From JAHEEL01 sp963785245 (GTDB lineage: Bacteria > Actinomycetota > Acidimicrobiia > Spongiisociales > UBA5794), in assembly GCA_963785245.1 (NCBI GenBank), contig CAWAUO010000018.1, positions 1-13,645 on the forward strand: a DNA stretch of 13,645 nt. Direction: 5' to 3'. The notes under the pieces are model-generated. The model was not told where the DNA came from. It worked only from the letters and a program-made list of their open reading frames with translations, and did not search any database. Positions within the stretch are counted from its first letter, which is position 1. Each line of letters opens with the position of its first letter. Positions 6,554-13,492 of this stretch are shown here, piece after piece. A program made the position numbers and the translations under genes.

Positions 6554-7960
6554 CTACGCGAAGTAGCGGGAGATCGCTGCGGCCTCGACCGCGATCGTGT
6601 CGGCGTCGACGAGGTCACTCGTTGACAGGACCGCCACCCAGGTGGCGAGGACCTCAGAAGCGTCGCCGCTCTCGTACAGCGCCGCATCGAGATCGGCGAG
6701 CGCCTCGTCGTAGAGCGCTGCGAATTCGGGGTTGGCCAGGAACCGATCGACGAGCACGTTCGGTTGGACCCTTCCGCCGCCCGGAACACCGGCGGCATCT
6801 TGATCTGGGGCTATACCGCCGGGTGCTGCCCGGTCGGGTGGCGCGCCACCGGGAGCCTGGCCGGGTGCCGCGCCACCGGGCGCCACACCGGCGGCATCCG
6901 CACCGGCGGGTTGCCCGACCGGACCACCGCCGGCACCGAACCCGTCGTTGTTCTGCACACCGAACGCAAGGTTGTGGTCCCAGGCGACCACGGTGAACGC
7001 CTCCGTCTCGGAGTCGTAGTAGAGATAGGAGTTGTTGCCGGGTCCGTTGATGTCGTCGAAGTTGTCGATCAGGTCCTGCATTGCGAGGTACGTCGCGAAC
7101 GATTCGACGTCGAGGTGATCGGCGAGTTCTGCATTGAACGTCGCGTCGTCCGAGTTGTTGATGAAGTCCAGGAACTCGATCAGGGGCGTGAGGTCCTCGT
7201 TGTCCTTCCCCGCTTCCTGGTCGAACACTTGGTCGTACGACTCGGGATCGTCGCCCCGGTAGGTGTAGTCGCCGGTGCTCTCCGCCTTGTAGAGCGCGCC
7301 GTCGTCCTCGAAGTTGTCTTCGAGCCACACATCGTCGGGGTGCTCGATCACCAAGCAGAGCGCGGGTTCGCTCCCGTTGACGCTGAAACTGACGGCGATG
7401 GCATCTTGGGAGGCCAGGCCGGCGAGTTCGAGCAGATCGAGAGCGATCGCCTCATTGAGTGACGTCTCGGTGTTGTTCGAGCGGACGACCAGGTCGGAGA
7501 GGCCGTCGTAGTCCTGTCCGTCGACGTACTTGTCGAAGCGGATCAACCACGGCAAGCCGGCGGGGTCGTCGGCCGACACGGTCGCACCCTGGGCCCCCGA
7601 ATCGGTGCCGAGTCCGCGGAGCGAGGAGTTGCCCTTCAGTCGAAGGCCGACGCGTTCCAACGTCACACCATCGATTGTTGCGGTGGCTTCGATCCACTCC
7701 TTGTCGCCCGTTGCGGAGTAGGTCTCGATCATCGCGTCATAGGCGTCTTCGTCGAACGTGACCGCGATTTCGTGCACCACAGAGGAATCCAATATGCCTC
7801 CTTCGGTCGTGCTTGCGGCCGCTGGTTCCGAGACCTCGGCGGCGGCCTCGTCAGTGGCGAAGGCGCACGATGAAGCAACGAGTCCGACGCTGATGATCAT
7901 CGTGGTCGCTGCGACGAGACGTCGAAGACGGGCCGGTTTGGTACTGAGGATGGCTGACAT
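6554..7960 (-). CDS. CotH-family secreted kinase-like protein
   Basis: A 468-residue exported protein. Residues 1-32 form a signal with a basic start, a hydrophobic core (about 15-31) and VASSC, a lipobox-like end at Cys32, so it may be a lipoprotein. CotH proteins are atypical Ser/Thr kinases best known from spore coats but widespread in non-sporulating bacteria. CotH-type motifs in order: VGLRLKGNSSLRG (104-116, glycine-rich loop), PWLIRFDKYVDGQDYDG (137-153), NEAIALDLLELAGL (169-182), GALYKAE (221-227), the catalytic-type DLIDNFDDINGPGNNSYLYY (296-315) and WDHNLAFG (327-334, metal-binding type). An Ala/Gly/Pro-rich insert follows. The start has AAAGGAG (7967-7973) 6 nt upstream. It is divergent from a DUF4956 gene, a recurring partner. 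Kinase activity is not proven by sequence. Confidence 0.87.
   Translation of the reverse strand: MSAILSTKPARLRRLVAATTMIISVGLVASSCAFATDEAAAEVSEPAAASTTEGGILDSSVVHEIAVTFDEDAYDAMIETYSATGDKEWIEATATIDGVTLERVGLRLKGNSSLRGLGTDSGAQGATVSADDPAGLPWLIRFDKYVDGQDYDGLSDLVVRSNNTETSLNEAIALDLLELAGLASQDAIAVSFSVNGSEPALCLVIEHPDDVWLEDNFEDDGALYKAESTGDYTYRGDDPESYDQVFDQEAGKDNEDLTPLIEFLDFINNSDDATFNAELADHLDVESFATYLAMQDLIDNFDDINGPGNNSYLYYDSETEAFTVVAWDHNLAFGVQNNDGFGAGGGPVGQPAGADAAGVAPGGAAPGQAPGGAPPDRAAPGGIAPDQDAAGVPGGGRVQPNVLVDRFLANPEFAALYDEALADLDAALYESGDASEVLATWVAVLSTSDLVDADTIAVEAAAISRYFA
6764..6940 (-). repeat. Ala/Gly/Pro-rich low-complexity segment within the CotH gene
   Basis: Residues 341-399 of the CotH-like protein consist largely of Ala, Gly, Pro and some Asp/Gln, with imperfect APGG/PGGA units. 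The segment separates the WDHN motif from the C-terminal helices (VDRFLANPEFAALYDEALADL). It is probably a flexible surface loop; similar Gly/Pro-rich inserts occur in other actinobacterial CotH proteins. Confidence 0.65.
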
Positions 7961-8023
7961 GTGGTTCTCCTTTGAGTCGTGTCACCAGGAAACCGCGCGA
8001 AGGTTCGATCTCCCTCGGGATCC

Positions 8024-8101
8024 GCTGTGAGTTCCCTGTGAACCTCGGTTTGGGGATTCACAGGATGTCGGGAGCCGATTCTCAGGTTCTCCCCAGGTCG
8101 G
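8024..8101. promoter_or_regulatory. 11-bp-phased TC(A/T)CAGG repeats between the divergent CotH and DUF4956 genes
   Basis: On the plus strand, copies start at 8058 (TCACAGG), 8080 (TCTCAGG) and 8091 (CCCCAGG): offsets of 22 and 11 bp. On the minus strand, copies start at 8041 (TCACAGG) and 8030 (TCACAGC), again 11 bp apart and pointing at CotH. Direct repeats at one helical turn are the usual target of OmpR/PhoB-family dimers. The last plus copy starts 16 bp before GAACCT (8107-8112), a poor but possible -10. The same element precedes the response regulator gene. The repeats are seen; the binding protein is inferred. Confidence 0.65.
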
Positions 8102-8145
8102 GGGACGAACCTGTGGTCAATAGGCCAGCAACCAGGGAGCAGCCC

Positions 8146-8748
8146 ATGTCTCAGACCATGCTTTTCGCCATCGATCTCGTCGCCATCGCAATCCTGACCT
8201 TCGTCCTGTACTTCCCGCGCCATCGCCGCAAGGCAATGGTGGTGGCCTACCTCGGCGCCAACGTGGGCGTCGTCGCCGTCGCCTACGTGCTGTCCTCCTC
8301 GTCAATCGCGGCGGGCTTGGGCCTCGGCCTGTTCGGCATCTTGTCGATCATCCGCCTGCGGTCGGACACCCTCGACCAGCAGGAGGTGGCCTACTACTTC
8401 GCAGCGCTCGCCCTCGGACTCCTCACCGGGATCGCGACCACCCCTGGTTGGACGATCCCGGCGTTGATGGGAGCGATCCTCTTGGGCCTCTACGTCGGCG
8501 ATCACCCGGCGCTCTTTGCCGGGTATCGGACCGAAGTGCTCACGCTCGACGTTGCCTACACGAACGAAGCGGCGCTCACCGAGTACCTGGGGATCCTCCT
8601 CGACGCCAAGATCCACCGGGTGAATGTCCGCAAGGTCGATCTGGTCAACAACACCACATCCGTGGAGGTGCGGTTCGAACTGCCGACCACGCGCCGGGCA
8701 GTATTGGATGATCGCTCAGCGGTGGACACGATCGGGGTTGCCGGGTGA
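8146..8748 (+). CDS. DUF4956 membrane protein
   Basis: A 200-residue protein with four to five membrane helices (about 6-24, 30-50, 54-70, 83-99 and 104-119), followed by a soluble C-terminal domain (about 125-200) with alternating strands and helices (TEVLTLDVAYTNEAALTEYLG, VEVRFELP). GLFGILSIIRLRSDTLDQQE (61-80) is the hallmark stretch of DUF4956. The family's biochemical role is unknown; its genes are often found with VTC-domain polyphosphate polymerase and CotH genes, so an envelope or polyphosphate-linked role is likely. The ATG follows AGGGAG (8134-8139) by 6 nt. The frame is open further upstream, but that part is the regulatory region. Its stop overlaps the start of the next small gene (GTGA). 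Confidence 0.85.
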   Translation: MSQTMLFAIDLVAIAILTFVLYFPRHRRKAMVVAYLGANVGVVAVAYVLSSSSIAAGLGLGLFGILSIIRLRSDTLDQQEVAYYFAALALGLLTGIATTPGWTIPALMGAILLGLYVGDHPALFAGYRTEVLTLDVAYTNEAALTEYLGILLDAKIHRVNVRKVDLVNNTTSVEVRFELPTTRRAVLDDRSAVDTIGVAG

Positions 8749-8894
8749 GGGTGCGTACGCGGGAGGCGGCGGGCCCGGCTCCGAGTCCACCCGGTCGATC
8801 ACCCTCCAGTGTGGTGGTGCTCGTCGGCACGGCGATCGTGGCGATCGCCGGGTGCCTCCTCATCGCGATGGCCACAATCCGCCCCGGTTGGTAG
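8745..8894 (+). CDS. 49-residue single-pass membrane protein
   Basis: GTG at 8745 overlaps the TGA of the DUF4956 gene (GTGA), a classic coupled start. The product is basic and Pro/Ser-rich for about 20 residues (MRVRTREAAGPAPSPPGR), then has one hydrophobic helix from about 23 to 45 (VVVLVGTAIVAIAGCLLIA) and ends TIRPGW. An N-in orientation is predicted by the positive-inside rule. No known family is recognised. The position suggests a small partner subunit of the DUF4956 protein. Support comes from the overlap and the composition; conservation could not be tested. Confidence 0.6.
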   Translation: MRVRTREAAGPAPSPPGRSPSSVVVLVGTAIVAIAGCLLIAMATIRPGW

Positions 8895-8945
8895 CGCACG
8901 ACGGGTCTAGGAGATGTCGCCCCTCCATTCGGAGTCCGCGGCATC

Positions 8946-8989
8946 TCTCACTGTGCTCTCAGGAAACTCCCAGGAAGGGTCGGTATCTT
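8946..8989 (+). promoter_or_regulatory. Response regulator promoter with three 11-bp repeats
   Basis: Copies start at 8946 (TCTCACT), 8957 (TCTCAGG) and 8968 (TCCCAGG), exactly 11 bp apart. TATCTT at 8984-8989 is a good TANNNT -10, 16 bp after the start of the last copy. The ATG lies 8 nt after it, so the mRNA is probably leaderless. The layout resembles class II activation by a PhoB/OmpR-type regulator, and suggests autoregulation by the gene just downstream. Confidence 0.65.
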
Positions 8990-8997
8990 CACTGATT

Positions 8998-9699
8998 ATG
9001 GATGTACGAATCGACCGGGATGCCACGATTCTCGTGGTCGACGACGAAGAAGCGCTGTCCGATCTGGTGTCGAGCGCACTGCGGTTCGCGGGCTACACCG
9101 TGCAGACCGTGGGCAACGGTTTCGACGCGCTTCGCAGTGTGAAGGCGGCGACACCCGACCTGATCGTGCTCGACGTGAACATGCCGGAGATGGACGGCTT
9201 CGAAGTGTGCCGCCGGATCCGGCGCGACGGCGTGCAGATTCCGGTCATCTTCCTCACCGCCCGCGACGACATCGACGACCTCCGCACAGGATTCCGCCAG
9301 GGCGGCGACGACTACCTGACGAAGCCGTTCAGCCTCGAAGAACTGGGGCTGCGCATCGAGGCACTCTTGCGCCGGTCCGGGGAACGATCCGAGTCCTCCC
9401 GCCTCGTCGTCGGCGACCTCGTGATCGACGAGGACGCTCACCAGGTCTTTGTCGGTTCTGAGGAGATCCAGCTGTCACCGACCGAGTTCCGTTTGCTGCG
9501 GTTTCTGGCGCTCAATCGGGGCCGGGTGATGTCGAAGGGCCAGATCGTCGACTACGTGTGGGAGTACGACTTCGACGGCAACTACGGCATCGTCGAGACC
9601 TACATCTCCTATCTCCGCAAGAAACTCGGTGACACCGACGGTTCGCTCGTCCAGACGGTGCGCGGGGTCGGCTACGTCATCCGGATACCTCAGACATGA
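8998..9699 (+). CDS. OmpR/PhoB-family response regulator
   Basis: A 233-residue cytoplasmic transcription factor. The receiver domain (about 10-122) has the acidic pair Asp15/Asp16 (ILVVDDEE), phospho-acceptor Asp59 (LIVLDVNMPEMDG), Thr87 (IFLTARD) and Lys109 (YLTKPFSLEEL). The winged-helix DNA-binding domain (about 135-230) has LSPTEFRLLRFLALNRGRV, a recognition helix with VETYISYLRKKL, and the wing TVRGVGYVIR. It is phosphorylated by the kinase encoded next, whose ATG overlaps this stop (ATGA). The ATG at 8998 is preferred over upstream in-frame starts because the receiver strand begins soon after and because a -10 sits 8 nt away with no Shine-Dalgarno. The specific regulator type (MprA/TrcR/CutR-like) is not resolved. 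Confidence 0.95.
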   Translation: MDVRIDRDATILVVDDEEALSDLVSSALRFAGYTVQTVGNGFDALRSVKAATPDLIVLDVNMPEMDGFEVCRRIRRDGVQIPVIFLTARDDIDDLRTGFRQGGDDYLTKPFSLEELGLRIEALLRRSGERSESSRLVVGDLVIDEDAHQVFVGSEEIQLSPTEFRLLRFLALNRGRVMSKGQIVDYVWEYDFDGNYGIVETYISYLRKKLGDTDGSLVQTVRGVGYVIRIPQT

Positions 9700-11117
9700 G
9701 CCTGCGCACCCGGCTCGTGATCTCGTTCACGGTGCTGCTGCTGGTGGCGATCCTCGCCGTTGGATTCGTGGCTTCTCAATCGACTCAGGACATCCTTGTC
9801 TCCCAGATCGACCGCACATTGCTCGGAATCGCCGAACGTGGGCCGGTCCCAGACCCCCGACCGGGCGAAGCCTCGCCGAGCAGCGAACCACCCCCTCAGG
9901 ACGAGCAATCCGACGTCGACACCTTCCTCCGGCCAACGGCCGAGGTGGTACTGACCGAAGACGGGGTCGTGGTCATCGCCCGACCCTCCGGATTCGCCGA
10001 TGATCCGGATCCCTTGCCGGATGTCGCGGGTCTCGAGGACGGCTCGGGTTTCCTGTACCTCGATGCCGTGGATGGAACGTTGCGGTATCGGGCGCTCGTC
10101 CGGGATCTGCCGGAAGGGGAACAGGTCGTGCTCGCGTGGCCGCTCAAAGAGGTCGGCGCCGCGACGTCAGAACTTATCCGCACGCTGCTGCTCGCCGGCG
10201 CCGGGGTGCTGCTGCTCGGTGCCACCGCCACGTGGTGGACGGTTCGCCAGAGCATGCGACCGGTCGACGAGATGGTCGATACCGCCGAGGCCATTGCCGG
10301 CGGGGATCTGACCCGCCGGGTTCCCGAGACGAGCCCGAACACGGAGTTGGGACGCCTTGGGTTCTCGCTGAACGAGATGCTGGCCCATTTGGAAGACGCT
10401 GTCGAGACCGAGCGCGACGCCAAGGAGCGGCTCCGCCGCTTCGTCGCCGATGCGTCTCACGAACTCCGAACACCGCTCGCGACCATCGCCGGCTACGCCG
10501 AACTACGCGGCAAGGGCGGCCTTCCGACACCGCAGGATGAGGAGAAGGCATGGTCGCGGATCGAGAGCGAGAGTGGGCGAATGGCCCTCCTCATCGAGGA
10601 CCTGCTCGTCTTGGCGAGGCTTGATCAGAGCCAGGGCTTGCGAGTGGGCGCGGTTGATGCGGCCCAGATCGTCCGGGATGCCGCCGGCGACCACGCCGCG
10701 ACTGATCCGCAGCGACCCATCCGCGTCGACGCTCCGGAGTCGGTGATCCTCGAAGCCGACGAAGAGCGTCTGATACAAGTGATCACGAGCCTGCTGGCGA
10801 ACGTTCGGGTGCACACACCGGAAGGGACCGAGATCGATGTCATCGTGAGACCGGCGGGCGGCGTGGTGTCGATTGATGTGATCGACGATGGACCCGGGAT
10901 CCCCGAGGCAGCGCTCGACCAGATCTTCGACCGGTTCTACCGGGCCGACCCGTCCCGGTCGCGATCGTCGGGTGGCGCCGGTCTCGGTTTGGCCATCGTC
11001 CGGGCGATCGTGGAGGCGCACGGCGGGACGGTCTCGGCCTCCCGCGCCGAGTCGGGCGGCACGCGGATCGCGATCGAACTGCCGGAAGCCGGGCCGCCTG
11101 CGCCGAAGAGAATCTGA
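9696..11117 (+). CDS. Membrane sensor histidine kinase
   Basis: A 473-residue partner of the response regulator. Order: membrane helix 1 (about 8-27), an extracytoplasmic sensor of about 130 residues (28-160) with an acidic, Pro-rich part (PSSEPPPQDEQSD) and a strand-rich part; membrane helix 2 (about 161-182); HAMP (about 183-236, ending LGFSLNEMLAHLE); HisKA with His255 (FVADASHELRTPLATIAGYAEL); and HATPase_c with N-box Asn369 (SLLANVRVHTP), G1 IDDGPGIPE (396-404), F-box DRFYRAD and G2 GGAGLGLAIV. All catalytic elements are intact, so it should autophosphorylate and pass phosphate to Asp59. The stimulus is not evident; the N-box has Val370 where Ala is more common. Translation is coupled to the regulator through the ATGA overlap. 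Confidence 0.94.
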   Translation: MSLRTRLVISFTVLLLVAILAVGFVASQSTQDILVSQIDRTLLGIAERGPVPDPRPGEASPSSEPPPQDEQSDVDTFLRPTAEVVLTEDGVVVIARPSGFADDPDPLPDVAGLEDGSGFLYLDAVDGTLRYRALVRDLPEGEQVVLAWPLKEVGAATSELIRTLLLAGAGVLLLGATATWWTVRQSMRPVDEMVDTAEAIAGGDLTRRVPETSPNTELGRLGFSLNEMLAHLEDAVETERDAKERLRRFVADASHELRTPLATIAGYAELRGKGGLPTPQDEEKAWSRIESESGRMALLIEDLLVLARLDQSQGLRVGAVDAAQIVRDAAGDHAATDPQRPIRVDAPESVILEADEERLIQVITSLLANVRVHTPEGTEIDVIVRPAGGVVSIDVIDDGPGIPEAALDQIFDRFYRADPSRSRSSGGAGLGLAIVRAIVEAHGGTVSASRAESGGTRIAIELPEAGPPAPKRI

Positions 11118-11256
11118 ACGCGGCGGACAGCGGCGAGAGGCAACGTCTCCCGGCGCTCGACAAGCAGCGTCGGTCTTGCTTCGGCAGCGATCCTCAAGTC
11201 GCGAAGCAACGGGGCCGATCCCTCAGGGTCGGGACATTTCAATCGCGAGAGATTTC
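11118..11256 (+). other. Gap between the two kinase genes, with a weak hairpin
   Basis: CCGATCCC (11215-11222) can pair with GGGTCGG (11226-11232) around a TCA loop with one bulged T. It could end the two-component transcript or lie in the leader of the next gene. No clear TANNNT -10 and no 11-bp TCTCAGG array is seen here. GAGAG (11247-11251) is a weak Shine-Dalgarno 5 nt before the next ATG. Confidence 0.35.
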
Positions 11257-13050
11257 ATGCACTCGATCGTTCAGCCAACGCGAGCGTCGGAAGAGATTGC
11301 GCTTCGCAACCGTCTTCCCGACGGCTACTCGCGCCTGTCGCTTATCGCGTTCCTCGCAGAGTCCGCCCTCAACTGCCTCGACGTCTATGCGCTGTTCGAC
11401 CTTGCCGTTGAGTTGATCACAGAGGTCCTCGACGTTGACTTCGTGAAGGTCCTGCACCAGCCGCATGATGGTGCGCCCATGCTGATCGTTGCGGGCAGTG
11501 GTTGGGATGATCATGTGCAGGTTGGAGAGACGACGGTCGATTCAGTTCTCACTTCTCAACCGGGATTCACGGTCATGAGGGAACAGCCGGTCATCGTCGC
11601 GAACTTGGCGAACGAGGAACGGTTCCATGGCCCATCACTGCTCACCGATCACGGAGTGTCGAGCGGTATCAGCGTGGTGATTCCTGGCGAGTTCAAGCCA
11701 TATGGCGTTCTGGGAGCGTACACACGTCGGCTGCGGCGTTTCACGGTCGAAGATGCAGATTTCCTTCGATCCGCCGCGAACGTGCTGGGCGGGGCGCAGG
11801 AGAACATCCGGACGCGGTTGCAGATCGAACGAGACGCGGTTGCGCGCGAACGGCGCGTTCAGCACCACGCTGCACTGGCCCGGTGCGCGCAGCACTTGCT
11901 CGCCAGCGGCGGCGAAGACCGGTTGAAGCGCGCTGTCGCATCGCTCCCAGCCGCTACCCGGGCCAGCTATGTGTTCGTCGAGCGCAATGTGATGGATCCG
12001 AAACTCGGACTCTGCTCCCGGACTGTGACTGAAGTCGAACAGCCGGGACGGCTCGCTCATGAGCACGATTCGTACTGGGATCTCATGCCGTGGGATCGGA
12101 TGCCGACAACCCGAAGCGCTCTCGAGAAGGGCGAGACGGTGGTGATCGTTCCTTCCGAGCTTGAGAGCCCCGAGTTTGAGGTCTACGCCGAGGATCCAGT
12201 CGGGGTCGTTTCCGAGATCGACGTCCCCATTCTCGTGAACGGGGAGTGGGAAGGGCTGATCGGCCTCGCCGAACGTGAGTCGGAACGTGAGTGGACTGAC
12301 GAGGATCGATCCTTGCTCGCCGCGGCTGCAACGATGATCGGCGCATTCTGGGAACGGGACAGCGCACGGGAGACTCTCATGGACGCCATCCGCTCGAAGG
12401 ATATGTTCCTCGCAAGTGTGAGCCACGAACTCCGCACGCCGTTGACGACCGTGGTGGGATCGAGCGAGTTGCTGCGCGACGAGTCGCTGGAGTTGTCGCC
12501 TGACGAGCGTGCCGAACTCCTCGACATGGTCGTTGCTGAGGGAACGGATCTGGCCAACATCGTTGCCGATCTCCTCGCGGCCGCCAAGGCAGATTCGGGC
12601 ACACTCACGGTCAGCAATGTCCGGGTGAGCCTCCGGGCGCAGGCGGCACAGGTCCTCGAGGGATTCCCGCAACGCGAGAGAGCTCCGATCGCGACTGCTG
12701 GGGAAGCAGCGGCTGCCATCGGAGATCCAGCTCGCGTTCGGCAAATCATCCGGAACCTCCTCACGAACGCCAAGCGATATGGCGGCGAAGCCGTGCGGCT
12801 CGAACTCGATCGCCGCAGCGGCGCGGCGATTCTGCGGGTGTGTGACAACGGAGCCGGTATTCCGGAGGAGGATCGGGAGCGGGTCTTCGAGGCATATGAG
12901 AGCGCGCACGGCATGCCTGGGCGGTCCGGATCGGTCGGTCTTGGTCTTGCGATTTCTCGGAGGTTGGCCCGCCTGATGGGCGGCGACCTCACCTACCGCT
13001 ACGAAGACGGCGAGAGCATCTTCGAGCTTTCGCTTCCCGAAGCCGACTGA
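11257..13050 (+). CDS. Soluble GAF-GAF sensor histidine kinase
   Basis: A 597-residue cytoplasmic kinase without membrane helices. First GAF domain about 38-180 (LDVYALFDLAVELITEVLDVDFVKVL, ending FTVEDADFLRSAANVLGGA); a helical linker about 180-215; a second GAF-like domain about 220-365 (strand ASYVFVER, then EIDVPILVNGEWEGLIGLAE and WTDEDRSLLAAAATMIGAFWERD); HisKA with His390 (FLASVSHELRTPLTTVVGSSELL); HATPase_c with N-box Asn500/Asn504, G1 DNGAGIPEE (530-538) and G2 GSVGLGLAIS. All catalytic motifs are intact. The frame is open far upstream inside the previous gene, but the ATG at 11257 follows GAGAG by 5 nt and gives a proper N-terminus. No response regulator lies beside it, so it may be an orphan or may act on the upstream regulator. 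The ligand (light, redox, cyclic nucleotide or other) is unknown; no bilin Cys motif is evident. Confidence 0.9.
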   Translation: MHSIVQPTRASEEIALRNRLPDGYSRLSLIAFLAESALNCLDVYALFDLAVELITEVLDVDFVKVLHQPHDGAPMLIVAGSGWDDHVQVGETTVDSVLTSQPGFTVMREQPVIVANLANEERFHGPSLLTDHGVSSGISVVIPGEFKPYGVLGAYTRRLRRFTVEDADFLRSAANVLGGAQENIRTRLQIERDAVARERRVQHHAALARCAQHLLASGGEDRLKRAVASLPAATRASYVFVERNVMDPKLGLCSRTVTEVEQPGRLAHEHDSYWDLMPWDRMPTTRSALEKGETVVIVPSELESPEFEVYAEDPVGVVSEIDVPILVNGEWEGLIGLAERESEREWTDEDRSLLAAAATMIGAFWERDSARETLMDAIRSKDMFLASVSHELRTPLTTVVGSSELLRDESLELSPDERAELLDMVVAEGTDLANIVADLLAAAKADSGTLTVSNVRVSLRAQAAQVLEGFPQRERAPIATAGEAAAAIGDPARVRQIIRNLLTNAKRYGGEAVRLELDRRSGAAILRVCDNGAGIPEEDRERVFEAYESAHGMPGRSGSVGLGLAISRRLARLMGGDLTYRYEDGESIFELSLPEAD

Positions 13051-13068
13051 CTGGCGTTGCTGGTTGCA

Positions 13069-13359
13069 ATGGGAACCGATCGGCGCGACGCTGACGCGGT
13101 GGTACCAGGAACCCGCGGCTGGATCATCGATATCGTCGTCGGAGGCATCGTCGGTGCGATCGTGGGCGCCATCGTCGCTGTCAATGTCGTAATCTACTCG
13201 GGGATCGATGACGGATACGAGGCAACACTTGGCGACGTGTTCGACCAGTACCCGATTGTCGGCGTCGTCGCTGTCGTCGTCCTGCTGCTCGGGCCGCTGG
13301 TCGGCATCGGGGTCGCACGGTTCCTTCGGGGTCGGCGCAGCGCCACAGCATCGGTTTGA
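13069..13359 (+). CDS. Small two-helix membrane protein
   Basis: A 96-residue protein starting 18 nt after the GAF-GAF kinase stop. After a charged N-terminus (MGTDRRDADA), helix 1 runs from about 18 to 43 with small-residue repeats (VGGIVGAIVGAIVAVNVV) that favour tight helix packing. A short acidic loop (SGIDDGYEATLGDVFDQYP) follows, then helix 2 (about 63-86, VGVVAVVVLLLGPLVGIGVA) and a basic tail (RFLRGRRS). The ends would be inside and the acidic loop outside. No known family is recognised; the first helix resembles GlsB/YeaQ/YmgE-type small membrane proteins only in its glycines. TTG at 13057 is an alternative start. No Shine-Dalgarno is seen, so coupling to the kinase gene is likely. 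Confidence 0.65.
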   Translation: MGTDRRDADAVVPGTRGWIIDIVVGGIVGAIVGAIVAVNVVIYSGIDDGYEATLGDVFDQYPIVGVVAVVVLLLGPLVGIGVARFLRGRRSATASV

Positions 13360-13412
13360 GACCTCGTTGCCACCGAGCCGGATTCGCCATTCATTGCCGG
13401 AGCGCGCACCCC

Positions 13413-13418
13413 TAGGCT
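13413..13418 (+). promoter_or_regulatory. Possible -10 of the ABC transporter gene
   Basis: TAGGCT (TANNNT) lies 74 nt before the ATG at 13493, leaving a leader with a strong Shine-Dalgarno (GGGGAGGG, 13482-13489). It lies close to an inverted repeat CCGAGCC/GGCTCGG (13373-13379 with 13415-13421) that may instead belong to a terminator of the preceding genes. Confidence 0.3.
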
Positions 13419-13492
13419 CGGCTGACCGCAGGATCGATCCGGCCGGTCGTGTCTCAGGGCGGGATCACTACTCAACGAATTGGGGAGGGACG

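Noticed and set aside
11221..11227. CCTCAGG before the GAF-GAF kinase gene
   Set aside because: Isolated copy inside a hairpin with no 11-bp neighbour.
10888..11256. In-frame extension of the GAF-GAF kinase into the preceding kinase gene
   Set aside because: The extension is Arg/Ser/Pro-rich out-of-frame sequence over a conserved HATPase domain; the ATG at 11257 gives a normal N-terminus.
13452..13458. TCTCAGG upstream of the ABC transporter gene
   Set aside because: A single copy with no partner at 11 bp on either side; it does not meet the spacing seen in the two real arrays.
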